Source of the DNA: Flavobacterium piscinae
GTDB lineage: Bacteria > Bacteroidota > Bacteroidia > Flavobacteriales > Flavobacteriaceae
Assembly (NCBI RefSeq): GCF_004122145.1
Contig: NZ_SBKQ01000004.1
Span: forward strand, 217,024 to 281,023
Length of the DNA: 64,000 nt
Direction: 5' to 3'
Each line of letters opens with the position of its first letter. The stretch's first letter is position 1. Position numbers and translations under genes: made by a program. Of this stretch, positions 38,067 through 46,035 are shown in pieces. The notes beneath the pieces were generated by a model. It saw only the letters and a program-made list of their open reading frames with translations. It was not told where the DNA came from and did no database searches.

Positions 38067-38868
38067 TTTTCTTTTTCAATTTTTTTCGGATAATAAAAAT
38101 AACGGCTACTAAAATAAGAATAAAAGGCCAAATGTATAGCAATCCGATAAAGAAACTCGAAATTCCGTTCCAGCCGGATTTGATAGCGTTCCACATTTTT
38201 GTGCCATAGGAAATGGTGGCATTGTCTGCATTGGCTACTTTTTTGTAAAATTCGATGGTCACGGTGCTCAACGAAACGCGGTTTTGCAAATACTTTAATT
38301 GTCCTTCTTTCGCTTCAATTTCTTCCCGTATGACCGATAATTCTTTTTCAATTTCCAAAATTTCGGATACTTTAGTGGCTTTGGTTAGTAATTGAAGATA
38401 GCGTTCTTCCAACGTTTTCTTAGCTTTCAACCGTGCTTCAATATCAATAAATTCGGCCGTAACATCTTGGGCAGAAATTTCTTTTCGGTCAAAATAGGCT
38501 ACGCCTTTTCCTACATCCGCCAAAAAAGCATCAAAATTAGCGTTTGGAATGCGAACCGTAATCGTTCGATAAAGTGAATTATAGTCTTTTCCTTCCGCAT
38601 CACTTTGCACGTAGGCTTTATTTTTCTTGACGGAAGCAATAATTTGCTGATAGGTAGCCTCTAAATCTTGCGTTTCATAACGAAGATTACTCTCTTTGAT
38701 GATTTTTTGTTCGGTTTGGGCTTCAAAATTTCCTGAAGTGACTTTGTCGTCTATCATTGCAGGTGCGGCTTCTTCTAGCACTTCGGTTGCATATTCAGTG
38801 GTGTCTGAGCTTTTACTGCACATTAATGGAAATACCAAGAGGGAAAGGTAAGCAATAGCAAGTTTCAT
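38059..38868 (-). CDS. DUF4349-family lipoprotein with C-terminal membrane helix
   Basis: 269 residues. The N-terminus looks like a lipoprotein signal (LLVFPLMC, Cys17). The middle has the DUF4349 pattern (DVTAEFIDIEARLKAKKTLE) with a coiled coil (~150-200), then a C-terminal membrane helix (~243-262, YIWPFILILVAVIFII) and a Lys-rich tail. The function is unknown. It overlaps the S41 peptidase by 8 bp and follows rnpA at 72 bp. Confidence 0.8.
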   Translation of the reverse strand: MKLAIAYLSLLVFPLMCSKSSDTTEYATEVLEEAAPAMIDDKVTSGNFEAQTEQKIIKESNLRYETQDLEATYQQIIASVKKNKAYVQSDAEGKDYNSLYRTITVRIPNANFDAFLADVGKGVAYFDRKEISAQDVTAEFIDIEARLKAKKTLEERYLQLLTKATKVSEILEIEKELSVIREEIEAKEGQLKYLQNRVSLSTVTIEFYKKVANADNATISYGTKMWNAIKSGWNGISSFFIGLLYIWPFILILVAVIFIIRKKLKKKNV

Positions 38869-38940
38869 AAAGAATTGATTTAGAAGTAAAACGAAAATTT
38901 CTCAAAAAACGTACAACAACAATCGAACCAATTTTTACGA

Positions 38941-39309
38941 CTAAATCTCTTTGATAAATTTTTCAAACAATTGAACCGTTTTTTCATTCATTTCGGCAAA
39001 AGTCATCGCTTCTTTGCTTTGGTAAAAAAACATCATGGCGTAAGGTTTATCGAGGTTGTCCAATAAAATACTTTTATTCAACCGATAACATTCGCGAAGC
39101 AACCGTTTGTAGTAATTGCGATCAACGGCTTTTTTGAAATATTTCTTAGAAACCGAAACCCCAAACTTAATTTTCTCCTCGTGCTCCAATTCCACCGGAG
39201 CAAAAACCAACCGCAACGGATACTTGGAAACCGATTTCCCCTCCGAAAACAGCAAATCTAGCTGCTTTTGGCTTTTGAGTTTTTCGTGTTTGGGATAAGT
39301 GAAAGACAT
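38941..39309 (-). CDS. rnpA: Ribonuclease P protein component
   Basis: 122 residues, typical. It is the protein subunit of RNase P, which trims the 5' leader of tRNA precursors. The signature AVDRNYYKRLLREC and the beginning KLKSQKQLDLLFSEGKSV are clear. In many bacteria rnpA follows rpmH near the origin; here rpmH is not adjacent. It is the first gene of the rnpA-DUF4349-S41-OmpA run. A perfect -7 box lies only 4 bp before the ATG, suggesting a leaderless mRNA. Confidence 0.95.
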   Translation of the reverse strand: MSFTYPKHEKLKSQKQLDLLFSEGKSVSKYPLRLVFAPVELEHEEKIKFGVSVSKKYFKKAVDRNYYKRLLRECYRLNKSILLDNLDKPYAMMFFYQSKEAMTFAEMNEKTVQLFEKFIKEI

Positions 39310-39313
39310 GCGG

Positions 39314-39321
39314 CAAAAGTA
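39314..39321 (-). promoter_or_regulatory. Promoter -7 box of rnpA, next to the start codon
   Basis: On the minus strand TACTTTTG, a perfect TAnnTTTG, ends 4 bp before the rnpA ATG (39309). Confidence 0.5.
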
Positions 39322-39501
39322 CGAAAAGGTTTTGAGTGCTGTGTATTTGTTTTGGAATGGCGGAAGTGTTTGTTTTTTTAGTATTTTGGTGGAGGATTAA
39401 AATTAGATTATTATCATTACAAATTCGTGTAGAATTAAAGAAAAAGCAAATAAAATTTAATTTATTAGCTATTTTCAATAAGATTAAAAAGGCAAGTTAA
39501 A

Positions 39502-40311
39502 ATGAAAGAACACGGAATAAAAATTTTATATGGAATTTTAGTACTTGGATTTATAATTTCAATCTTTCATATAATTAATGGTAAAAATGGAGCTGGATTG
39601 GGAAATGTTATTGAAACTCTTACAATTACTTCAATAGTTCTATTTTTTTCAACTTTAATTTATATTTTTTATTCCTTTAAGTATAACATGAAAAAAGTAA
39701 GTGTTTGGTTTTTATTAATTTTAAGTTGTCCGTTAGCATTAAAATCATTGACTCATTTGACAAAAGAATATTCACTAGAATTCACCGAAACGACAACACC
39801 AAAAAAATTTCTTAACGAAGTAAAAGTTGACCCAAATATTTATAATCGTGATAAATTGAAAATTGAGAAATTGATTGATAGTTTAATTAAAATAAAAACT
39901 ATTGAAAGGCCCGCTGAATTAGCTCTAAGATATTTTAACGGACAAAACTACAATGATACAATTGAAAGAGATTGGGCTATAGATTTACCTACAAATCTTG
40001 AATGTAAAGAAATTATTGTTGACACACTTTTTTATTCTAAACACGGAAAGGAAATCACTTCTGGTCTACTTATAACTAAAGTTTTTAATGAGTATATGAA
40101 TTATCCAAAAGGCGGGATTGAATTTTCTGGAAATGGGTTTGTTTATAATAAAAATGACTTTAAACCTATTAAGTTATTAAAATATTCAGTTGGGGGCTAT
40201 GAAAATTACAAACCGTGTTCAAAAAGATTAAGATATTACTATTTAAAAAAAATTGGAACCTTTGAAAACGAATATAATATGAATGATATAAGATTTATTA
40301 ATCCCCTCTAG
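39502..40311 (+). CDS. Uncharacterised membrane protein
   Basis: 269 residues; no family recognised. The N-terminal third has three membrane segments (~8-27, ~37-57, ~66-86). The rest is a soluble, Lys/Asn/Ile-rich domain with no motif I recognise. Base composition is more AT-rich than its neighbours. It sits alone between rnpA and the M1 peptidase, which are both on the other strand. Its TAG stop (40309-40311) is formed by the left arm of the inverted repeat at 40308-40444, so the repeat may have cut off the original C-terminus. It looks like a recently acquired or decaying gene. Confidence 0.6.
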   Translation: MKEHGIKILYGILVLGFIISIFHIINGKNGAGLGNVIETLTITSIVLFFSTLIYIFYSFKYNMKKVSVWFLLILSCPLALKSLTHLTKEYSLEFTETTTPKKFLNEVKVDPNIYNRDKLKIEKLIDSLIKIKTIERPAELALRYFNGQNYNDTIERDWAIDLPTNLECKEIIVDTLFYSKHGKEITSGLLITKVFNEYMNYPKGGIEFSGNGFVYNKNDFKPIKLLKYSVGGYENYKPCSKRLRYYYLKKIGTFENEYNMNDIRFINPL

Positions 40312-40444
40312 TGCGAGCGTCACACTCGTACCCACAAACAAAATCTACATTTTGTATAAAAATTTATACTTATTATGCGATGTTCGTTAATAACATATCA
40401 TTGCTAAAAATGGATTGCGTGTACGAGCGTGACTTTCGCACTAG
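40308..40444. repeat. REP-like inverted repeat element (137 bp)
   Basis: Two 24-bp arms, 40308-40331 and 40421-40444, are inverted copies with 21 of 24 bases matching. Each arm starts or ends at CTAG and contains a GCGAGCGT..ACTCGT hairpin. They enclose 89 AT-rich bases. The layout resembles a REP pair or a small non-autonomous element; no transposase gene is present in the window. Confidence 0.75.
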
Positions 40445-40518
40445 CGATAACCATTTATAAATTTCATAACCTAAGAATTGCAAACAAAAAATCCGAACAT
40501 TACGTCCAGATTCTTTCT

Positions 40519-42405
40519 TTATTTCGTTTTAGGATAACTATTGTTCTCTTGATTCACATCGGCCATTAAGCCGCTCGGGTCAATCACCACCGATTTAATT
40601 TTTGCTTTTGCTTGTGAGAGTGTTAATTCATAGGTTGGATACGCCCAATCCCAGCCTTTTAAAACGGTTCGTTTTACTTGTGGGTACGGGTTTTCTTTTT
40701 CCCATCGCATTAACGGGTTCGGGATGTAAAAACTCTCCACTGTACCGTCTTCGTAAGCAACTAAAATATCCAACGGCATCGGCATTCTTCCGATGCGTTC
40801 TAAGGTAACTTTTCCGTTATCGTCGATGTTTTTTATACCGTAATCAATGGTGTTGGTGGTTTGTGTCCAATCGACCAAATACCAGTCCAAAACCGCTCCT
40901 GAAACGCGTTCTGCCGAGCGTTTAAAATCATTTGGTGTGGGATGCGTAAATTGATAATCGTGGTAATAGCGTTTTAAGGTTTTAAACATATTCTCCATGC
41001 CAATCACATACGCCAATTGCGTCAAGAACACCGTTCCTTTGCTGTACGAAGAAATACCGTATACCATATTTTCATCATAGCGATCAGCATGTGTAGATTG
41101 CGGTTGCTCACGACCGGTGCTCACCATGTAGAAATAGTTGTTGTAGGCACTTTGAAACGGGTTTTCGTCTTCCTTTTTGTTTTTAGGTGGCATCACTTGC
41201 GTCATCGCCATGTCGGAAATGAAAGAAGTAAATCCTTCGTCCATCCATTCGTGTTTGCTTTCGTTGGTCGCTAACACGTGCTGAAACCAAATATGAGCCA
41301 ATTCATGAGCGGTTACGCCCACCAAACTGCCTAACGAACGTTTTCCGGTGATGAGTGTACACATCGCATATTCCATTCCGCCATCGCCACCTTGAATCAC
41401 GGAATATTGTTTGTAGGGATATTGCCCGATTGTTTTATTGAAAAAGCTTAACAATTCAGCCGTTTTAGGTTGTAAGGCTTTCCAGTTTTCGAGGATTTCT
41501 TTATCGTTTTTGTAAAAGAAATGTAGCTCTACGCCGTTTTCACCCATGATTTTGTCGTGGATGTAATTGTTATCGGCACCCCAAGCAAAATCGTGCACTT
41601 TTGGAGCTACGAAATGCCACGTTAGGGTTTTTGTTTTTTTCGGATGTTTGACTTCTACACCTTCGTCTTGATAGCCGTGACCGATTTCGTTTTTGTTTTG
41701 CAAATAACCGGAAGCACCAATCGTATAGGTTTTATCAATCGTAATTTTTACATCAAAATTGCCCCAAACACCGTGAAATTCTCTACCAATGTATGGGTCG
41801 GCATGCCAGCCTTCAAAGTCAAATTCACAGATTTTCGGATACCATTGCGTCATCGAAAGAGCTACACCTTCTGAACTGTTTCTTCCCGAACGACGAATTT
41901 GCTCAGGTACTTGTCCGTCAAAATCCAACGTAAAAGTCGATTTTGATTTGGGAAGAATCGGATTTACTAACGTTACTTCTAAAATGGTTCCCACTACTTT
42001 TGTCGAAGCCACTTGTCCGTCTTGTTTGAAATTAGCGATTTTTAAATAGCCAATTTGGTTCGGTTTTAAAGTTGAAATTCTACTTTCTTTGACTTCTTTG
42101 TCGCCTACTTTAAAGCTTTTCACCATCCGTTTGTCCGGGTCGGTAATGGTTTGTAACCGAATATCCATTTCGCTACCCGGCTGAAACGCATTAAAATACA
42201 AATGATAAAACACTTTACGAAGGGTGTCATTTGAATTATTGGTGTATTCCAATGTTTGCGTTCCTTTGTATTGAAAGGTTTTCACATCCATAGAAAGATC
42301 CATTTTATAATCGGCTTGTTGTTGCCAATAACCGGGATTGGGGTTGTTTTGGGCAAAAACTATTCCCGAAAGGAAACCAACAGAAAGGATAAAAAGTTTT
42401 TTCAT
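40519..42405 (-). CDS. M1-family zinc metallopeptidase
   Basis: 628 residues with a signal peptide (FLSGIVFAQ). The zinc site is HELAH followed 18 residues later by E in MDEGF (~residues 365-390), with the M1-typical GGDGGMEYA upstream. The N-terminal beta domain (~25-240) and C-terminal helices fit the aminopeptidase N family. The protein probably trims peptides outside the cytoplasm. It starts 6 bp after the stop of the S8 peptidase gene and is on the same strand, so the two are co-transcribed. Confidence 0.93.
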   Translation of the reverse strand: MKKLFILSVGFLSGIVFAQNNPNPGYWQQQADYKMDLSMDVKTFQYKGTQTLEYTNNSNDTLRKVFYHLYFNAFQPGSEMDIRLQTITDPDKRMVKSFKVGDKEVKESRISTLKPNQIGYLKIANFKQDGQVASTKVVGTILEVTLVNPILPKSKSTFTLDFDGQVPEQIRRSGRNSSEGVALSMTQWYPKICEFDFEGWHADPYIGREFHGVWGNFDVKITIDKTYTIGASGYLQNKNEIGHGYQDEGVEVKHPKKTKTLTWHFVAPKVHDFAWGADNNYIHDKIMGENGVELHFFYKNDKEILENWKALQPKTAELLSFFNKTIGQYPYKQYSVIQGGDGGMEYAMCTLITGKRSLGSLVGVTAHELAHIWFQHVLATNESKHEWMDEGFTSFISDMAMTQVMPPKNKKEDENPFQSAYNNYFYMVSTGREQPQSTHADRYDENMVYGISSYSKGTVFLTQLAYVIGMENMFKTLKRYYHDYQFTHPTPNDFKRSAERVSGAVLDWYLVDWTQTTNTIDYGIKNIDDNGKVTLERIGRMPMPLDILVAYEDGTVESFYIPNPLMRWEKENPYPQVKRTVLKGWDWAYPTYELTLSQAKAKIKSVVIDPSGLMADVNQENNSYPKTK

Positions 42406-42411
42406 CGGTTT

Positions 42412-44013
42412 TTATTTTGACATTTTTTCCGCCATTAAGATGGCATTATACGCATTCACAATTTTTCCGGTTCCGGATAATTCGGTAAAGTTGACTTTGT
42501 TTGAATTATCTCCACCAATAGCAATCGTTCTGTTGATTAAAACACCGCTTTCTTTTAAGATTTGTTTTACTTGAGCTGCTTTTAAATTCGGATAATACGA
42601 ACGAATCAAAGCCGCAACACCGGCCGCATTAGGCGAGGCCATGGAAGTGCCTTGTTCGTATTTGAATTCTTGATTAGGAACAGTGGCATAAATTTTTACA
42701 CCGGGAGCAAAAACATCCACATCTTTTTTTCCATAGTTTGAAAAAGTGGCAACCATTTTTGTGCCGTATTCATAATTTAATGCTCCAATTTTTATGAAAT
42801 TAGAAGCAATTTCTTGTTCGCCTACGCGGTCATTTGGGTAGCTTTCTACCACATCTAAATTGTCGGTGTCGTTTCCAGCTGCGTGCACAAACAACACATC
42901 TTTGCTTTCAGCATATTTAATAGCATCATGTACCCATTCTTTTTGAGGAGAATAGCCTTTTCCAAAACTGCCGTTAATTACTTTTGCTCCGTTATCAACC
43001 GCATAACGAATAGCAAGAGCGATGTCTTTGTCATATTCATCACCATTTGGCACGGCACGGATCGCCATGATTTCAACATCGGTAGCCACACCGTCGCCGC
43101 CTAAATTATTCCCACGCACTTGAGCAATAATTCCGGCTACGTGAGTGCCATGCATAGCATATTTTTTATCCGGTCCCCAAACTTGGTTGTTTCCATAATA
43201 TTTAGTAGAAAAATCTTCCGGATTGTCTCCCAAAATCTTCCGACCGTCATATTCTAAATTCAAATTATAGTTCAATTGGTCATAAACGTAATCCTTGAAG
43301 TCATTGATTTCTTTTTTGAACTCTTCAACAGTTGTTGTTGACAGCACTTGTAGCATAACCAATTTATAATTACCTAAAGTAGCATCTGTTGTTAAAATGG
43401 ATTTGATATCCTGAACGGTATAGTTTTCTTTTTTCAAATGGTCGGAAATGGCTTTATCTGCAGCAATAATAAAATCCAATTGCTGTTTGTTTGCTAAAAT
43501 TTCTTCTTTTTTGCTGTCGTATTTCGCTTGCAATTTTTTATACGCCTCCGAACCGTCATCTCCTTTTTTTAGCAAACGAACAAACTCATAATTTTCATGA
43601 ATGATATCGCCAAGAAAATTCCAACCGTGAATATCATCCACATAACCATTCTTATCATCGTCGATTCCGTTTCCGGGAATTTCTTTAGCGTTCGTCCAAA
43701 CACGTCCTTTTAAATCATCATGTTCGATATCGGTTCCACTGTCAATAACGGCTACAATCACTTTTTGACCTTTTCTGTTTTTAAGAAGTTCCTCATAAGC
43801 ACGATCTACACTCATGCCCGGAATCGTATCTTTAACTAAATCTAAATGACTCCAACGCATTAATTCAGCATCAGTTATTTTGCTGTTTTTTAAGGGAACC
43901 GTTTCAGATGTAATCGGTTTTAATTGTTGGTAAGAGATATTTTTTTGGGCACCACATCCGGTTAATAAAATTCCGGAAAGGGTCAGAATTGATAAAGATT
44001 TTAAATGATTCAT
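42412..44013 (-). CDS. S8-family subtilisin-like serine protease, lipoprotein
   Basis: 533 residues. The lipobox is LLTGC (Cys20), so it is a predicted membrane-anchored lipoprotein. The catalytic triad is Asp91 (AVIDSGTDIEHDDL), His in HGTHVAGIIA, and Ser in GTSMASPNAAG. Between Asp and His is a long helical insert (~135-270), typical of Bacteroidetes members. It would degrade extracytoplasmic protein. The M1 peptidase follows 6 bp downstream, giving a two-protease operon. Confidence 0.93.
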   Translation of the reverse strand: MNHLKSLSILTLSGILLTGCGAQKNISYQQLKPITSETVPLKNSKITDAELMRWSHLDLVKDTIPGMSVDRAYEELLKNRKGQKVIVAVIDSGTDIEHDDLKGRVWTNAKEIPGNGIDDDKNGYVDDIHGWNFLGDIIHENYEFVRLLKKGDDGSEAYKKLQAKYDSKKEEILANKQQLDFIIAADKAISDHLKKENYTVQDIKSILTTDATLGNYKLVMLQVLSTTTVEEFKKEINDFKDYVYDQLNYNLNLEYDGRKILGDNPEDFSTKYYGNNQVWGPDKKYAMHGTHVAGIIAQVRGNNLGGDGVATDVEIMAIRAVPNGDEYDKDIALAIRYAVDNGAKVINGSFGKGYSPQKEWVHDAIKYAESKDVLFVHAAGNDTDNLDVVESYPNDRVGEQEIASNFIKIGALNYEYGTKMVATFSNYGKKDVDVFAPGVKIYATVPNQEFKYEQGTSMASPNAAGVAALIRSYYPNLKAAQVKQILKESGVLINRTIAIGGDNSNKVNFTELSGTGKIVNAYNAILMAEKMSK

Positions 44014-44070
44014 GATGTGATTTTTGGAGTAAAATTATGATTTTTAAAAGCTAAAGTAATGAGATTAACA

Positions 44071-44931
44071 CTATCTTAAGACATCTTCACAACGGAAAAC
44101 TTCTTTTAAACGCACACCTTTTTCGGTTTTTTCAACCGTGATGATTTCGTTGTGAGCATCGTGTTCTAAAAATAAATAGTAATTATTTTCTGCTGCGGCA
44201 GTCATAAACTTCGCTTTTTCATCCAAGGTTAAAAGCGGCCGAGTATCATATCCCATCACATACGGAATAGGAATGTGTCCGGCAGTAGCCAATAAATCAG
44301 CACAAAAAACGATGGTTTTATCTTGGTATTTAATGTGAGGTAGCATTTGTTTTTCGGTATGACCGTCGGCATAAAAAATGCCGAAATTCAATTCTTCTGA
44401 AAAGCCAAAATCACCGTTGGGTCTTTTGATAAAATGTAACTGACCACTTTCTTGCATCGGAATGATGTTTTCATACAAAAAAGAAGCTTTCTCTCTTGCA
44501 TTGGGTTTTGTGGCCCATTCCCAATGGTTTTCATTGGTCCAAAATTTGGCATTTTTGAAAGCGACTTCGTAACCGGTACGGTCTTTGTTCCAATTGACAC
44601 TTCCACCACAATGATCAAAATGAAGGTGCGTCATAAAAACATCGGTCACATCATCCCGATGGAAGCCATATTTGGCCAACGATTTATCTAAAGAATGTTC
44701 GCCCCACAGGGAATAATAACCAAAAAATTTATCCGATTGTTTGTTGCCCATTCCGGTGTCAATTAAGGTCAGTCGATTTCCATTTTCAATCAATAAGCAA
44801 CGAGCCGCAATATCGATGAGGTTGTTTTCGTCTGCGGGATTGGTTCGGTTCCAAATGGTTTTTGGCACTACGCCAAACATGGCTCCTCCGTCGAGTTTAA
44901 AATTTCCGGCTTCTATGGGGTATAGTTTCAT
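44071..44931 (-). CDS. Metallo-beta-lactamase-fold hydrolase
   Basis: 286 residues. The zinc motif THLHFDHCGG spans residues 101-110 (His102, His104, Asp106, His107), with later metal ligands in YADGHTEKQ and VFCADLLATAGHIP. This pattern is shared by lactonase-like members (AiiA type) and other hydrolases of the fold. No signal peptide, so it is cytoplasmic. The substrate cannot be told. It is on the strand opposite to the suf locus that begins 170 bp away. Confidence 0.88.
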   Translation of the reverse strand: MKLYPIEAGNFKLDGGAMFGVVPKTIWNRTNPADENNLIDIAARCLLIENGNRLTLIDTGMGNKQSDKFFGYYSLWGEHSLDKSLAKYGFHRDDVTDVFMTHLHFDHCGGSVNWNKDRTGYEVAFKNAKFWTNENHWEWATKPNAREKASFLYENIIPMQESGQLHFIKRPNGDFGFSEELNFGIFYADGHTEKQMLPHIKYQDKTIVFCADLLATAGHIPIPYVMGYDTRPLLTLDEKAKFMTAAAENNYYLFLEHDAHNEIITVEKTEKGVRLKEVFRCEDVLR

Positions 44932-45065
44932 AAATCGTATAAATTGATATAAATGTTTCGCAAATTACTAAAAACTTATCTTTTCAAAGCGGAATTATAA
45001 CTATTTTCTATCAATCCATTCGTTATAAAAATGTTAGCAATGCTTTTAAAATTCTTATTTTGATG

Positions 45066-45073
45066 TATCTTTG
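45066..45073 (+). promoter_or_regulatory. Promoter -7 box of the suf locus
   Basis: TATCTTTG, a perfect TAnnTTTG, 30 bp before the sufA ATG. No clear -33 TTTG. Confidence 0.55.
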
Positions 45074-45103
45074 CAGTTAATTTAGACAAAATCAAAATAA
45101 CAC

Positions 45104-45433
45104 ATGATAAAAGTTTCAGATACAGCCAGAAAAAAAATCATCGACTTGATGTCGGAAGATGGTTTTGATGCCGCTCGTGACTATGTTCGTGTAGGGGTTA
45201 AAAGCGGAGGGTGTTCCGGTTTGTCTTATGATTTAAAATTCGACAAAGAAATCGGAGAAAACGATAAAGTATTCGAGGACAACGATATAAAAGTAGCGGT
45301 TGAGAAAAAAAGTTTTCTCTATTTAGCCGGAACGATTTTAGAATTCTCAGGCGGATTAAACGGAAAAGGATTTGTATTCAACAACCCGAATGCAAATAGA
45401 ACGTGCGGATGCGGTGAAAGTTTTTCGTTGTAA
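45104..45433 (+). CDS. sufA: A-type iron-sulfur cluster carrier (HesB/IscA family)
   Basis: 109 residues. The three conserved cysteines are Cys37 (GGCSGL), Cys101 and Cys103 (TCGCGESF); they hold the Fe-S cluster passed to target proteins. The gene opens the suf cluster with sufB/C/D/S/E/T downstream, which supports the SufA name over IscA or ErpA. Three bases after its stop a short-period repeat array begins, followed by an S23-like gene. Confidence 0.93.
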   Translation: MIKVSDTARKKIIDLMSEDGFDAARDYVRVGVKSGGCSGLSYDLKFDKEIGENDKVFEDNDIKVAVEKKSFLYLAGTILEFSGGLNGKGFVFNNPNANRTCGCGESFSL

Positions 45434-45436
45434 ATG

Positions 45437-45556
45437 AATCAAAAAAATCAAAAAAATCAAAACAAGTAAAATAATCTAAATAATCAAAAGCTAGCAAATT
45501 GTTATTTGTTCTTATTTAAGATTTTTTAGATTCTTTAAGTTTTTTAAATTTATAAT
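45437..45556. repeat. Facing 9-bp-period repeat arrays between sufA and the S23-like gene
   Basis: The left array, 45437-45490, is six units of exactly 9 bp close to AATCAAAAA. After 21 bp the right array, 45512-45556, is five 9-bp units of the inverse type (ATTTTTTAG, ATTCTTTAA). The array ends 1 bp before the next ATG. Confidence 0.8.
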
Positions 45557-45557
45557 A

Positions 45558-45965
45558 ATGGCAAAATATAATTCTTTCGAAGAAATGGAAGTTTACCAAA
45601 AAGCATTAGAATTTGGTGTAAAAGTGTATAAACTAACATTAACAAATGAAAAAATTGCTAAAGATTATGGTTTAAAAGATCAATTACAAAGAGCTGCACT
45701 ATCTATTTCTAACAATATTGCAGAAGGTTTTGAACGAGAAACCAAAAAAGAATTAATTCGATTTCTTTATATTTCAAAAGGTTCTGCCGGAGAGTGTAGA
45801 AATATGTTTAATTTTTTACAATTGTTAGAATATATAAATAATGAAAATTTTTATGAGCACAGAAATGATGTTCTTGAAATTTCAAAACAATTAGGAAATT
45901 ACATTAAGTATTTGAAAAATTTAGAAAAGCAGAATAAAATAAATCAAAAAAATCAAAAGGATTGA
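45558..45965 (+). CDS. Four-helix-bundle protein (S23/IVP-like)
   Basis: 135 residues. The pattern (FEEMEVYQKALEFGVKVYKL, LKDQLQRAALSISNNIAEG, FLYISKGSAGECRNMF) is that of the S23 four-helix bundle family, first seen in intervening sequences of Leptospira 23S rRNA and related to the Avd protein of diversity-generating retroelements. The function of stand-alone copies is unknown. It splits sufA from sufB and is flanked on each side by 9-bp-period arrays. The last residues (KINQKNQKD) are themselves encoded by the array. I infer a mobile or passenger gene, not an Fe-S factor. Confidence 0.9.
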   Translation: MAKYNSFEEMEVYQKALEFGVKVYKLTLTNEKIAKDYGLKDQLQRAALSISNNIAEGFERETKKELIRFLYISKGSAGECRNMFNFLQLLEYINNENFYEHRNDVLEISKQLGNYIKYLKNLEKQNKINQKNQKD

Positions 45966-46025
45966 AAACAAAAAAATTGTTGCACTGACTTTTTTTAGAT
46001 TTTTTAGATTTTTTAATTTTTTAGA
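45933..46025. repeat. Facing 9-bp-period arrays between the S23-like gene and sufB
   Basis: The A-rich units AATAAAATA, AATCAAAAA, AATCAAAAG and others begin at 45933, inside the S23-like gene. After a gap, T-rich units (TTTTTTTAG, ATTTTTTAG, ATTTTTTAA) fill 45990-46025. Units match those before the gene. Confidence 0.8.
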
Positions 46026-46035
46026 TTAATAAATT

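Noticed and set aside
45437..45556. CRISPR-like array
   Set aside because: Units are only 9 bp and contiguous, with no spacers and no cas genes.
45558..45965. Avd-type gene as evidence of a diversity-generating retroelement
   Set aside because: No reverse transcriptase or template/variable repeat pair is nearby.
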